Shown here: positions 9,991-20,965 of the stretch, one piece after another
Position numbering within the stretch: the stretch's first letter is position 1
Layout of the letters: every line of letters starts with the position of its first letter
DNA from: Bactericera cockerelli
Taxonomy: Eukaryota; Arthropoda; Insecta; Hemiptera; Triozidae
DNA: 64,000 bases
Reading direction: 5' to 3'
Assembly (NCBI GenBank): GCA_024516035.1
Contig: CM044966.1
Span: 20,654,576-20,718,575 of the forward strand
Notes under the pieces: model-generated
Databases searched by the model: none
What the model saw: only the letters and a program-made list of their open reading frames with translations
What the model was told of the DNA's origin: nothing
Program-made: the position numbers and the translations under genes

Positions 9991-10914
9991 ACGAGGTTTG
10001 GCTATTAAGTTCGTAGACTCTTTCCATAAAACGATGTGTGTTTAACTTACTCAACTTTAGTAGTTATCCCCTTCAATGTACTCCCCTCCTCTATCCCTAC
10101 AACGTTCCAAGCAAATTTTCCATTGATCGAAACAGTGGTGGAGGTCATTTTGTGTGAGGCCTTTCAAGACTTCTGCCGGTTTTTTCTTAACGTCATTTAC
10201 GCTGTCAAATCTGGTACCTTTCAGGGTAGATTTGATTTTTGGGAATAAGTAAAAGTCGCACGGGGCCAGGTCGGGTGAGTAAGTAGGGTGTTCCAACACT
10301 GGGATGTTGTACTTGGCCAGGAACGTCTTCACGGAGAAGGCACTGTGGACTGGCGCATGGCACCATTTTTGCGCAAACTTTGGCATGTTGAAATTTTCGT
10401 ACAAAATTTGTCTCACACCTTATCTATTAATTTTAAGTGTATCAGCCGCCATTAGTCCTAGAGTTAATCTACGGTCAGAACGAATCATAACACCAATTTT
10501 TTCAATGTTTTCGTCAGTTTTTGAGGTTTTGGGGCGACCAGGACGTGGATCGTCCTCAACATCTTCCTGACTACCTTGAAACCGTTAAACCACTTATAAA
10601 GCATTGATCTTTTCAAACATGACTCCTGGTACACTATCTTTAACAAAGAAAAAGTTTTACCAGCAAGTTTTACGTAAAATTCAATAATCACTCGTTGCTC
10701 AACGTTTGTATCAATCAGAATTCCGGCAAAATTAAAAAAGGTGTCTTGCGCGTCGGGCTATCACTACAGAACTAATTACAGTACAGGTATGTGACAGCTA
10801 TCAATCAAAACACAAGACTTGAAACTTTCTAAACATGTTCATCATAATATCTTCCTAGCATGGACAGCTTTTGCGTAGCGGCTCGCGTCTATGAACTTAA
10901 TAGCCAAACCTCGT
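9991..10914 (-). mobile_element. Internally deleted mariner element
   Basis: The inverted termini ACGAGGTTTGGCTATTAAGT (left 9991) and its complement ending at 10914 agree over about 28 of 30 bases. Transposase remnants lie between them on the minus strand. The length of 924 bp is short against the usual ~1.3 kb, and the middle is missing. A TA lies beside the right end, but the left flank is altered, so no clean TA duplication is visible. Confidence 0.88.
10057..10691 (-). pseudogene. Mariner transposase remnant
   Basis: Two disjoint frames cover a broken DD34D transposase. Bases 10691-10485 encode the N-terminal helix-turn-helix region (FYVKLAGKTFSLLKIVY, then MLYKWFNGFK). Bases 10416-10057 encode the C-terminal catalytic part (LEHPTYSPDLAPCDFYLFP, the region of the last catalytic Asp). 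The part between them is deleted. The second catalytic motif, normally H-D-N-A-P-V-H, reads C-H-A-P-V-H, which looks like an in-frame loss of the Asp-Asn codons. The enzyme is therefore inactive. It would otherwise cut and paste its element at TA sites. Confidence 0.9.
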
Positions 10915-11060
10915 AGTTTTCCATTCTTTTTCCTTTTTATTGTATAATTATATTGTTTCCATTTTTTAATTGTTATAATAATTATTTGTACTGTCCATTT
11001 ATGTCTTTTTATATCTAGTAAAGTGTTTTATAATAATTATAATAACGATAGGGAAAGTGT
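10915..11060 (+). repeat. Tail of the hairpin retroposon interrupted by mariner
   Basis: TTATGTCTTTTTATATCTAG then TAAAGTGTTTTATAATAATT resembles the tail of the intact copy at 45130-45205 (ATGTCCTATTATCTAATAAA then GTGTAAATAAATAAAA). Confidence 0.65.
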
Positions 11061-11814
11061 TTCAAAAAGTTCAAGATATCTCTATCAAACACCTCGGCCG
11101 AGGTGTGAAGAACGCCTATACAAAGAAAGAGACAGCCCGGCAGAGTGTAAGGTTACGGAAAACATAGTTCCCATGCATTTCATGTACTTTCAGCCAGCGA
11201 AAAGTGCAACATGAATTTCAAAAATCGCGATTTTTATGGGCTCTTTGTTTGACTTCCTAGGCCACCGGGAACCCTATTTTCGAGACCCCCCAACAATCGT
11301 GAAAGACATGAAAAGATTCATAATTTTGTTTTTTTTTCTGTTTTTTTTTTTCTTCATACGGATCCTTTGAGACCCGACTTCGTGTCTTTAACTTGGCACT
11401 GAAGATTAAGTGAGGTGTCTAAAGTGATCAAGATATAATGGAGATGAGCCCGGACCAAAAAAAAATTCTAAATTATAAGCGGGCGGCCCATTTGGGCGGC
11501 CTCGGGTTTTGGGAGCCCAAATCGGGAATTGAAGGATAATACTAGTCTTAAGTGGTATCAAATGAAAGATCTTGATGAGCAGATACCAAATTTATTGATT
11601 TTATTCCTTCATCCGGTCCACTGGGTGGCACCTGGTGGCCTTTTCATTTTCTTTGGCGGGTAGGTACCTTCGAATTCTTAGCTTAGTGGTCAGATCTTGG
11701 CCAGTATGTATTTTTTCGAGATGACCTCGCTCTCTCACTGCGAAATTTTAAAGTTTAAGTTTCCAAGTATTAATTTAGTTCATTTTCAGCCCGTTTCTGT
11801 AGAAGATAACTTTG

Positions 11815-12070
11815 TCTATTGGTAGCATGCTCGACCTGCCACCCAGTCAGCATGGGTTCGAATCCTGGCGGGGACGAAATTTTTTAGGTCTATATTTTCA
11901 ATTTGGGCTTCACATTGTTTTGTTTTTCCGATCTTTATATTTGATCTTCATGTCGACCCAATTACCCTCGCGAGGAAAATTTTAGGAGTTGAAGAATTGG
12001 ACAATGACCTGTGGCGGCATTACGAGATTGATTTTGGACAATCATGGTTGGATGGAGATAAAATAAACGG
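11815..12070 (+). repeat. tRNA-like SINE family VI inside element A
   Basis: GGTAGCATGCTCGACCTGCC (A-box region) and GGGTTCGAATCCTGGCGGGG (B box) are followed by a body with ACCCTCGCGAGGAAAATTTT. The corresponding sequence is inverted in element B at about 19430-19680, so it predates separation of the two element copies. Confidence 0.7.
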
Positions 12071-12220
12071 AAGAGAATGCCAAAGGCATTATCACCACCC
12101 TTGATCAAACTTTGTTTATATTTAATTTATTATATCTTTTGACTGCATCTGTATATATTTGTAATTGTAAATAAAGATTGATCTAAATTGTTGAATAATA
12201 ATAATATGATGAATTATGTA
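12070..12220 (+). repeat. Hairpin-tailed retroposon
   Basis: GAGAATGCCAAAGGCATTAT with CACCACCCTTGATCAAACTT, then an AT-rich stretch and TAAATAAAGATTGATC. It is absent from the matching site in element B, so it inserted after the copies separated. Confidence 0.75.
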
Positions 12221-12239
12221 GCTCTCATAATGTCGATGC

Positions 12240-12420
12240 TACTCACTAAAAGTTGTGACAAAGTAGTGACTTTGGCCAAGTGGGTAGCATACTAGGCTTG
12301 GGTTCGATCCCCTTGAGAGAAGTTTTTTTTTATCTGTCCATTATGTCCGGGGTACACTCATACCTCGTGAGGTACTGAGGTATTGATAAGGGACTTCACA
12401 ACCGAGTTCTCTCCCGCTCA
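12240..12420 (+). repeat. SINE V-related unit in element A
   Basis: TGACTTTGGCCAAGTGGGTAGC, GGGTTCGATCCCCTTGAGAG and GTACACTCATACCTCGTGAG resemble the SINE V head and body. The inverted counterpart is at 19250-19400. Confidence 0.65.
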
Positions 12421-12539
12421 TGGTTTTATCAACACCAAATTGTCTCCCGTCGCGTCGCTTGCATTTTTACCTGATTTTATACCTACATAGTTTAGGCCTA
12501 GCATAAAAATTATAATCGAAACACCTAGGAATCATTAAT

Positions 12540-12760
12540 ATAGACCTGAGGCATGGCCTTCTATGTATTTTTCCTAACCCTATGATAAACCCAAGGCATG
12601 GCCTTCTATATATTTACCTAACCCTATTATAATCCCGAGGCATTGCCTTCTATGCATTATCCTTAACCCTATATACTATATTCCTGAGGCATGGCCTTCT
12701 ATGTATTTTACCTAACTCTACTAAACACTGAAGGCATTGCCTTTCATTAGTTAGAGATTT
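12540..12760. repeat. ~60-bp tandem repeat within element A, 5 copies
   Basis: GAGGCATGGCCTTCTATGTA followed by CCTAACCCTA recurs five times. The inverted version in element B (18795-19110) is split by a SINE II. Confidence 0.85.
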
Positions 12761-13686
12761 AAAAGATTTCCTTATAAAAGGCCCATTCTTATATAAAAAT
12801 GATAATTTTATAGTTTTCATTTTCTTAAATACCTAATGTAACAAAGCATGGTCTTATTTCTGGGAGAGATACTCGTGGTGACCCCTGCAACAAGCCGGAG
12901 AGAATTCGGGTAAGAAAAAGTCAACGGGAGAGAACTCATTACCTCACCTTGATAAGGTGATTACAAATTAATTTCTTTGGCATTTGTAAATCCAGGTGTT
13001 TTAGTGTCCCTCATAGGAGGCTCCGAGGTCTATTTAGCATTGAAAGATAAACCTAATCATGTGGAGAATAGAATCAAAAGATCTTGCATTGCAAATTTAT
13101 ATATTATTTACTCACTTTGGGGACTTAGGAACCAAATCTGTGATCTAAATACATATTGACCTTAGAAAAATTAAATACGTACTGCTAAAACTATATCTTA
13201 GAAAAGACAACTTGGTACATTCACATTTTCCCAGCTTATTTACTTTTGTCAGTCCTAATGTTTCAGTAGTGTATGAACCTATATTTTCGTACAAAAAGAA
13301 CTGATATCCCCCAAAAACACCACTTCGTGGTTAAAAAAAGAAGAACGCCTCACTCAAAGAATGATTATAATTAGCTAAAAATAAATGATATCAAATTGAG
13401 AACACCTTGTCCCCTCTCTTTCTATATCCCTGCACTCCTCTCTGAATTTATTCCTCTTATGTTTAGCTTTATTTATCCTTTCTAGGGGTCATCCCAAACT
13501 TGATTTCTCTTTAAATTTACTTGTTGCACGGCAATAAAAAATGGCGGTCGCGGTGTAATTTTCTCGATTCAAATCAAATAACTTCAGAAAAATCATACTC
13601 CGACAGCCATTTTTTATTGCCGTGCAACAAGTAAATTTAAAGAGAAATCAAGTTTGGGATGACCACGAAGTGGTGTTTTTGGGGGG

Positions 13687-13914
13687 ATATATAAAACAGA
13701 AAAAAGGACTACCTATGTTTGTTTGTCCGGAGTTGTTTAGCCAAAACAGTAAGAGATAGCGAAAAATGTCTCAGAATTGACCCCCCCAAAACCATTATCA
13801 CTTTGTCCAGAAAAATTATAAAAAGTTCAAAAAGGCATTGCTGTCCAGCAGTACGGCCATGCCTTAGTAAATTTGAAATTTAGTCCCGTTGCAAAGCAGG
13901 GGCAAACGGCTAGT
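13687..13914 (+). mobile_element. Helitron-like short element, copy 1
   Basis: Begins ATATATAAAACAG with TGTTTGTTTGTCCGG and ends GCAAAGCAGGGGCAAACGGC then TAGT. The layout resembles 16883-17124. The CTAG end after a G/C hairpin is suggestive of Helitrons, but no 5' TC or insertion site was verified. Confidence 0.4.
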
Positions 13915-13994
13915 GAAAAATATGATCGGAATGGGAATGGACCCCTATTATTTTTTTATTCTCTATTCTCTATTTTTTTTTTTTTTTTTTTGTA

Positions 13995-14085
13995 TTGTAG
14001 CGTAGTAGTAGTAGTAGTAGTAATGCTCTATTTAGACTGTCAGCGCAAGACAGGTAGTCCCATTATGCCAACAGTTTACGGACTA
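13995..14085. repeat. Dispersed repeat with (AGT)n end
   Basis: AGTAGTAGTAGTAGTAGT leads into TATTTAGACTGTCAGCGCAA and GACAGGTAGTCCCATTATGC. The same non-repeat block occurs at 17490-17545 after a different simple repeat, which suggests a retroposon with a microsatellite end. Confidence 0.6.
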
Positions 14086-14099
14086 TTTTAGCCAAAAGA

Positions 14100-16333
14100 A
14101 AAGAAAATGAGGATAATTTCTAGGTTTTCAAACCATAAATTCATTTATTATCTACTCATTCGCCTGGTCTGGCCACGGGTCTATGTATAATCGTCCATAA
14201 TGGGGCCCAAATAGTTACCACCAAATTTGTCTCTCTTATCCCTTCTCCATCTCTTTTACCTTCAATAAACGTTCCTCCTATCAAAAAAAGAGAACAATTT
14301 CTAGATTTGAAACCATAATAAATTAATTTATTCACTCATTCGCCTGGTCTGGCCACAGTAGTGTGTGATGGGGCCCAAATAGTTACCATCAAAGTGGTCT
14401 CCATTATCCTTTCTCCATCTCTTTTACCCTCAACACACGTTCCTCGTACCAAAAATGTGAACAATTTCTAGATTTTCAAACCGTAAATTCATTTGTTAAC
14501 CTGGTCTGGCCAGGGGTCTATGTAGTAGTGTGTGATGGGTCGCAAATAGTTACCATCAAATTTGTCTGTCTTATCCTTTCTCCATCTTTTTTACCCTCAA
14601 CACACGTTCCTCCTACCAAAAAAGAGAACAATTTCTAGATTTTCAAGTCATAAATTAATTTATTATCTACTCATTCGCCTTGTTCGGCCACGGGTCTATG
14701 TAGTGGTTCACAATTTGTCTCTCTTATCCTTTCTCCATCTCTTTTACCCTCAATAAACGTTCCTCCTACCAAAAAAAGCGAACAATTTCTAGATTTTCAA
14801 ACCATGAATTAATTAAATTAATTCACGCATTCGCCTAGTCTGGCCACGGGTCTATGTAATGGTTCACAATTTGTCTCTCTTATACTTTCTCCATCTCTTT
14901 AGCCTCAACTCACGTTCCTCCTATCAAAAATAGAACCATTTCTAGATTTTCAAACCATAAATTTTCCAAACTATAGTATTTTCCTTTACCCAAACTTGGT
15001 AGTATTTTTCTTTACCCAAACTTTGTAGTATTTTCCTTTACATAAACTTTGGGCTGAAAGGAATAATTTTCGCAAAGGGGGCAATATGCTACAAAAGGTT
15101 GAGAACCACTGTTCTAGATGTACAATGTACATGAATATCAGAACTTTATCTACTACTCAAATCACTTTATTATCTACACATTCGCCTGGTCCGGCCACGG
15201 GTCTATGTAGTGGTGTGTGATGGGGCCGGAAAAGTTGCTGTCAAATTTGTCTCTCTTATTCTTTCTCCTTTTACCCTCAAAACACGATCATCCTATCAAA
15301 AAAAGAGAACAATTTCTAGATTTTCAAACCATAAATTACTTTATTCACGCATTCGCCTGGATCGGCCACGGGTCTATGTAGTGGTTCACAATTTGTCTCT
15401 CTTATCCTTTCTCCATCTTTTTTACCCTCAACACACGTTCCTCCTATCAAAAAAAGTGAACAATTTCTAGATTTTCAAACCGTAAATTAATTCATTCACG
15501 CATTCGCCTGGTCTGGCCACGGGTCTATGTAATGGTTCACAATTTGTCTCACTTATCCTTTCTCCATCTCTTTAACCTCAACACACGTTCGGATAGTGGG
15601 CGATGAAAGGGATAATTTTCGCAAATGGGGCAATATGCTACAAAAGGTTGAGAACCACTGTTCTAGATGTACAATATACATGAATATCAGAACATTATAT
15701 CTACTACTCAAATTAATTTATTATTCACTCATTCGCCTGGTACGGCCACGGGTCTATGTAGTAGTGTGTGATGGGGCCCAAATAGTTACCCAAATTTGTC
15801 TCTCTTATCCTTTCTTCATCAGTTTTACCCTCAACACACGTTCCTCCTACCAAAAAAGAGAACAATTTCTAGAATTTGAAACCATAAATTCATTTATTAA
15901 CCTGGTCTGGCCACGGGTCTATGTAATGGTTCACAATGGGGCCCGAATAGTTACCATCAAATTTGTCTCTTTTATCTTCTCCATCTCTTTTACCATCAAC
16001 ACACGTTCCTCCTATCACAAAAAGAGAACAATTTCTAGATTTTCAAACCATAAATCAGTATATCAGTATAAACAGAAGAGTGCTAGATGTACTAGATGTA
16101 AATGAATATTGTACTAGTTGTACTAGATGTACTAGAATATCAGAACTTTATCTACTACTCAAAATTCATTTATTATCTACGCATTCGCCTTGTTCGGCCA
16201 CGGGTCTATGTATTGGTTCACAAAAAAATTTGTCTCTCTTATCCTTTCTCCATCTTTTTTACCCTCAACACACGTTCATTCTATCAAAAAAAAGAGAACA
16301 ATTTCCAGATTTTCAAGCCATAAATTAATTTAT
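14100..16333 (-). repeat. Tandem array derived from the end of gene B's last exon, about 11 units
   Basis: Units of roughly 150-230 bases carry, on the minus strand, the terminal codons of gene B (CATCACACACCACTACATAG, encoding ITHHYID, then PWPDQAN), a stop and an AATAAA-type signal just after it. The rest of the unit includes GAACGTGTGTTGAGGGTAAA. The copy at 15178-15240 also retains codons for NFSGP upstream. The array directly abuts the real exon. Units are diverged and some are truncated, for example near 14497 and 15900. It probably represents 3'-flank duplication rather than extra exons, since no acceptor sites accompany the units. Confidence 0.8.
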
Positions 16334-16722
16334 TCACACATTCGCCTGGTCCGGCCACGGGTCAATGTAGTGGTGAGTGATGGGGCCGGAAAAGTTGCTG
16401 TCGAAATCATACATGGTCATGAAGAAGGTGTTGTTCTTCGGGAAGGTCTCGTATTTGTACTCATCGGATCCACCGAAGCGTTTGTCGAAGATCTGTCCCG
16501 CCTCTTTCGTGTCGAACGAATCATAGTTAAACGTCGGTGGGTTCTCGAACGGGTATCGCTCCTCGGTGAGATTGTGAACGCTCTGCTGGTGCGCTCGGAA
16601 CGCGCTCTGCCGGAATTTGTCGAGACAGAGGGCGCAGCGGACGCTGGGCTCGGTGGTCGTGGAGATGAGCCACTTGTCCGGGTGGTGCTTGTGGTAGTGG
16701 TGGTCAAGCTTGTCGTCCGTGT
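16334..16722 (-). CDS. Gene B, terminal coding exon (C2H2-like motifs)
   Basis: The acceptor is CTTCCCCTCCCCAG at 16723-16736. The exon opens in phase 1, matching the exon at 24730-24929, and stops with TGA followed at once by AATAAA. It encodes about 129 residues. The first residues, KLDHHYHKHHPDKW, supply the two histidines of a finger whose cysteines (QCLFCF) are in the previous exon. A second motif C-x2-C-x11-H-x4-H (CALCLDKFRQ..HQQSVH) lies at 16574-16636. NLT, NNT and NFS are N-glycosylation sequons, compatible with secretion. Third positions are GC-rich against an AT-rich background. No family is recognised; zinc binding is inferred from residue spacing only. Confidence 0.75.
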
Positions 16723-16739
16723 CTGGGGAGGGGAAGATT

Positions 16740-16872
16740 TTATTATTATTAAACAAGTTGGATCAAGTTTTATTTACAAAATAATGACATAGAATATATA
16801 CATACATAGATATTAAAATTAAGAAAACAAAACTTGATCAAGGGCGGTGCTAATGCCAACGGCATTCTCTTC
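16740..16872 (-). repeat. Hairpin-tailed retroposon beside the exon acceptor
   Basis: The reverse-oriented copy holds CAAAACTTGATCAAGGGCGG, TGCTAATGCCAACGGCATTC and TCTTCCA. Its tail starts within about 20 bases of gene B's terminal-exon acceptor. Confidence 0.75.
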
Positions 16873-16882
16873 CATTATACAT

Positions 16883-17124
16883 ATCTTAATATATAAATGT
16901 CAAAGACACTCACTGACCACTGACCACTGACTGATCATCGCTCTACAGCCCAAACCGTAAGTCCTAGGAAGCTGAAATTTGGTAGGTAGCTTTGTCTTAG
17001 AGTCTAGATGTGCAATAAGACGGGATTTTTTGAAACTCCCACTACAACACCTGCCATTGGCGAAAAAGGATTTTTTGCTTTCACGGCCATGCCTCGGCCC
17101 GCAAAGCGGGCGACAGCCCGCTAG
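16883..17124 (+). mobile_element. Helitron-like short element, copy 2
   Basis: Starts near ATATATAAATGTCAAAGAC and ends with the hairpin GCGGGC-GACA-GCCCGC followed by TAGT, giving a CTAG terminus (17121-17124). It shares its layout with 13687-13914. Confidence 0.45.
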
Positions 17125-17187
17125 TTTAATGTATATGTATGATTTTATTTGTGGTGAAGCACAAGGCCTCTTCACAATTTTTGTGGA

Positions 17188-17485
17188 TATAAGTATAAGT
17201 ATAAGTATAAGTATAAGTATAAGTATAAGTATAAGTATAAGTATAAGTATAAGTATAAGTATAAGTATAAGTATAAGTATAAGTATAAGTATAAGTATAA
17301 GTATAAGTATAAGTATAAGTATAAGTATAAGTATAAGTATAAGTATAAGTATAAGTATAAGTATAAGTATAAGTATAAGTATAAGTATAAGTATAAGTAT
17401 AAGTATAAGTATAATATAAGTATAAGTATAAGTATAAGTATAAGTATAAGTATAAGTATACGTATAAGTATAAGTATAAGTTTAA
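17188..17485. repeat. (AAGTAT)n hexanucleotide microsatellite
   Basis: About 50 near-perfect copies of AAGTAT with three or four interruptions. The Ser-Ile repeat frame across it is an artefact of the 6-base period. Confidence 0.97.
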
Positions 17486-17660
17486 GTAGTGCTTTATTTA
17501 GACTGTCAGCGCAAGACAGGTAGTCCTATTATGCCAACAGTTTAACAAAGCACCTCTTTATTTATTTGAGTATAGATACAATGTAAATAAAATAAGAACC
17601 AGGTCATCGTGCGTGCAATGCCTAGCTCCCTAAAACACTCTGCCACGGTGACAACTGATT
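17486..17660. repeat. Dispersed repeat and SINE V fragment
   Basis: Bases 17490-17545 repeat the 14025-14080 block. Bases 17598-17655 are a reverse SINE V piece (GGTCATCGTGCGTGCAATGC, CTCTGCCACGGTGAC). Confidence 0.55.
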
Positions 17661-17694
17661 TTATTTATTTGTTTGTTCAACAAGACATTAATAA

Positions 17695-18232
17695 CCCCCA
17701 AAAACACCACTTCGTGGTTAAAAAAATAAGAACGCCTCACTCAAAAGAATGATTATGATTAGCTAAAAATAAATGATATCAAATTGAGAACACCTTAACC
17801 CCTCTCTTTCTATATCTCTGCACTCTTCTCTGAATTTATTCCTCTTATGTTTATCTGTCTTTATCCTTTCTAGGGGTCATCCCAAACTTGATTTCTCTTT
17901 AAATTTACTTGTTGCACGGCAATAAAAAATGGCGGTCGGAGTATGATTTTTCTGAACCTATTTGATTTGATTCGAGAAAATTACACCGCGACCGCCATTT
18001 TTTATTGCCGTGCAACAAGTAAATTTAAAGAGAAATCAAGTTTGGGATGACCCCTAGAAAGGATAAAGACAGATAAACATAAGAGGAATAAATTCAGAGA
18101 AGAGTGCAGAGATATAGAAAGAGAGGGGTTAAGGTGTTCTCAATTTGATATCATTTATTTTTAGCTAATCATAATCATTCTTTTGAGTGAGGCGTTCTTA
18201 TTTTTTTAACCACGAAGTGGTGTTTTTGGGGG
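17695..18232. repeat. 538-bp palindrome, 244-bp arms and 50-bp loop
   Basis: The left arm 17695-17938 and right arm 17989-18232 appear identical by eye after reverse complementing; the centre is at 17963/17964. The ends are CCCCCAAAAACACCACTTCG and its complement. The arms include TTGCACGGCAATAAAAAATG. The homologous region in element A has the same loop but a truncated right arm and several arm differences, so the structure is not unique to one locus. Confidence 0.93.
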
Positions 18233-18884
18233 GATATCAGTTCTTTTTGTACGAAAATATAGATTCATACACTACTAAAACATTATGAATAACAAAAGTA
18301 AATAAGCTCTGAAAATGTGAATGTACCAAGTTGTCTTTTTATTAAGATATAGTTTTAGCAGTACGTATTTAATTTTTCTAAGGTTAATATGTATTTGGAT
18401 CACAGATTTGGCCCCCTGAGTCCCCAAAGTGAATAAATAATATATAAATTTTCAATGCAAGACCTTTTGATTCTATACTCCACATGATTAGGTTTATCTT
18501 TTAATGCTAAATAGACCCCGGAGCCTCCTATGAGGGACACTAAAACACTTGGATTTACAAATGCCAATGAAATCATTTTGTAATCACCTTATCAAGGTGA
18601 GGTAATGAGTTCTCTCCCGTTGACCTTTTCATACCCGAATTCTCTCCGGCTTGTTGCAAGGGTCACCACGAGTATCTCTCCCGGAAATAAGACCATGCTT
18701 TTTTACATTAGGTATTTAAGAAAATGAAAACTATAAATTTATCATTTTTGTATAAGAATCGGCCTTTTATAAGGAAATCTTTAAAATCTCTAACATAGAA
18801 TGCCATGCCTCAGGAATATAGTAGGGTTAGGGATAATACATAGAAGGCAATGCCTCGGGTTTATAGTAGGGTTAGGTTATCATA

Positions 18885-19022
18885 TTTGTGTTAATCACTA
18901 TCGTGATATCACAACTACTCAAACTCCCTTTAATAAATCTACGCTGAATCCGGGACTTGAACCACCGACCTCCAGGTTACAAGTCCGCTGCCTTATCGAT
19001 CAAGCTACAGAGGTCGGTTAGT
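18885..19022 (-). repeat. SINE family II (reverse) inside element B
   Basis: Runs from GTTATCATATTTGTGTTAAT to the tRNA-like head (GACTTGAACCACCGACCTCC, TTATCGATCAAGCTACAGAG). Flanking GTAGGGTTAGGT copies on both sides belong to the host ~60-bp repeat. Confidence 0.85.
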
Positions 19023-19972
19023 AGGGTTAGGTAAATATATAGAAGGCCATGCCTTGGGTTGATCATAGGGTTAGGAAAAATACATAAAAGGCCATGCCTC
19101 AGGTCTATATCAATGATTCCTAGGTGTTTCGATTATAATTTTTATGCTAGGCCTAAACCATGTAGGTATAAACTCAGGTAAAAATGCAAGCGACGCGACG
19201 GGAGACAATTTGGTGTTGTTAAAACCATGAGTGGGAGAGAACTCGGTGGTGACGTCCCTTATTAATACCTCACGAGGTATGAGTGTACCCCGGACATAAT
19301 GGACAGAGAAAAAAAACTTCCCTGAAGGGGATCGAACCCAAGTCATCGTGCGTTCAAGCCTAGTATGCTACCCACTTGGCCAAAGTCACTACTTTGTCAC
19401 AACTTTTAGTGAGTAGCATCGACATTATGAGAGCTAATTCATCATATTTTATCTCCATCCAACCATGATTGTCCAAAATCAATCTCGTAATGCCGCCACA
19501 GGTCATTGGCCAATTCTGCAACTACTAAAATTTTCCTCGCGAGGCTAATGGGGTCGTCATGAAGATCAAATATAAAGATCAGAAAAACAAAACAACGTTA
19601 AGCCCAAATTGAAAATATAGAGCTAAAAAATTTCGTCCCCGCCAGGATTCGAACCCATGCTGACTGGGTGGCAAGAAAAAAACGGAAAAAAAAAGTTATG
19701 AATCTTTTCATGTCTTTCACGATTGTTGGGGGGTCTCGAAAATAGGGTTCCCGTTGGCCTAGTAAGTCAAACAAAAAGTCAAATCAATTTATTTTTCAAC
19801 GTAGAGTCCATTTCTGCAATAAAAATCGCAATTTTTGAAATTCATGTTGCACTTTTCGCTGGCTGAAAGTACATGAAATGCATGGGAACTATGTTTTCCG
19901 TAACCTTACACTCTGCCGGGTTGTCTCTTTCTTTGTATAGGCGTTCTTCACACCTCGGCCGAGGTGTTTGAT

Positions 19973-20660
19973 CAGCTGTGCCTAACTGATGAGTTCAAAT
20001 AAGAACAAAACGATCGTCTTAGGCTGCTTCGAAGTTGAATATCACATATATAAATTGTAGCGATGAAAATTGGGCTAAATGTATTAAAAAAATAGATTTG
20101 ATTTGATTCGGCGTTGCTACTATATGGTCGTTGACGTTTCTATGAAATTGATTAATTTAAAATGGGACCATCTACAGTACGTTTCCTATAATGTGTACAA
20201 AATTTCGTCGAAATTCGTTCAGTAGATTCCTTGTGTTATAAGGAATTTATCAAACAGATCGAAAGACAGACACAAAATCAAAATTGTTCAGAAGGTTATG
20301 AAACGTCCAGAAATATAAAAAAATCTGGTGTAAACATCACACGACTTTCCTTATCCCCCAAAAAGGATTCTGCCACTGGTGACTCAACAGTAACAGATAA
20401 CTAAAAATAAATGCCGAATTCGTAATCAGCACTTCAAAATCATTGAATTTGATATGTCACAACCCCCAACTAGGATGAATGATAAAAAAGTTAGTCAAAG
20501 CGGGTCCCTCCAAAATACCGGTAAATTGAAGCTGAGGTCCAAAAAGTTCAAGATATCAAAAAAATGATCAGAATAGACCCCTATTATTTTTGCATTCTAA
20601 GAAAATGTTGTTCTACAACTTTTTTTGTATCTCTAACCAATTCAAAGAAGCGGCGCTTGC
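19973..20660. other. Intergenic, dispersed repeat remnants
   Basis: No gene. The blocks AAAATTTCGTCGAAATTCGT and ACTTTCCTTATCC look like ends of dispersed elements, and the CGGAATGGG..GACCCCTATTATTTTT type sequence near 20575 echoes 13925-13960. Confidence 0.5.
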
Positions 20661-20965
20661 GGCTAATATTTGCGGCCCTGCGGCCGTGGAATGCGGCCGA
20701 TTTCAACCAAAAGTTTCGTGGTTCGTCTGATGTATAAAATTAATTACCATACCAAATTTCAAGTCTCTATCTCCTACCGTTCTCGAGATATCCTGTTCAC
20801 ACACACACACAGACACACAGACAGACAGACAGACAGACGCACGGACCAATGGCTGAAAACAACTTTTTTGGTATCCTGAGGCTATGATTCGTCCAGAAAT
20901 GTGAAAACCTGGGTAGGTCAAATTTTCGACGAATACAATACTTTCCTTATTTAGGATAAGGAAAG
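20640..20965. repeat. Dispersed repeat with (ACAC) and (AGAC)n core
   Basis: GCGGC-rich start, CTCTATCTCCTACCGTTCTC, an ACACACAC/AGACAGACAGAC core and an ACTTTCCTTATTTAGGATAA end. Bases 20965-21060 carry an ATCGGAGCAAAAA block also found (reverse) at 33710-33800 and 58440-58520. Confidence 0.6.

Larger units (their letters stand above)
11084..13686 (-). mobile_element. Non-coding 2.6-kb element, copy A
   Basis: Starts with ATCAAACACCTCGGCCGAGG and ends at GTGTTTTTGGGGGG. It is an inverted copy of the element at 17695-19972: shared blocks include the GAGACCCCCCAACAATCGTG region, a tRNA-like insert, the ~60-bp AGGCATGGCCTTCTATGTAT repeats and the terminal hairpin. In this copy one hairpin arm is shortened: GGGATGACC joins directly to ACGAAGTGGTG. 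No long open frame occurs, so the element is non-autonomous. Class uncertain: foldback-like or Helentron/HINE-like are candidates. Confidence 0.75.
17695..19972 (+). mobile_element. Non-coding 2.3-kb element, copy B, with terminal palindrome
   Basis: The left end is the giant hairpin. The right end is ACACCTCGGCCGAGGTGT then TTGAT. It is the inverted counterpart of 11084-13686. Four copies of the right end in the window (8940, 11084, 19972, 28457) all stop at TTTGAT, which fixes that boundary. No open frame of useful length occurs. A SINE II at 18885-19022 is private to this copy. Confidence 0.78.

Noticed and set aside
16190..16792. 200-residue plus-strand frame
   Set aside because: Shadow of gene B's terminal exon on the other strand; splice sites and codon bias support the minus strand.
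16979..17419. 146-residue frame with a long Ser-Ile repeat
   Set aside because: It is the translation of an AAGTAT hexanucleotide repeat.
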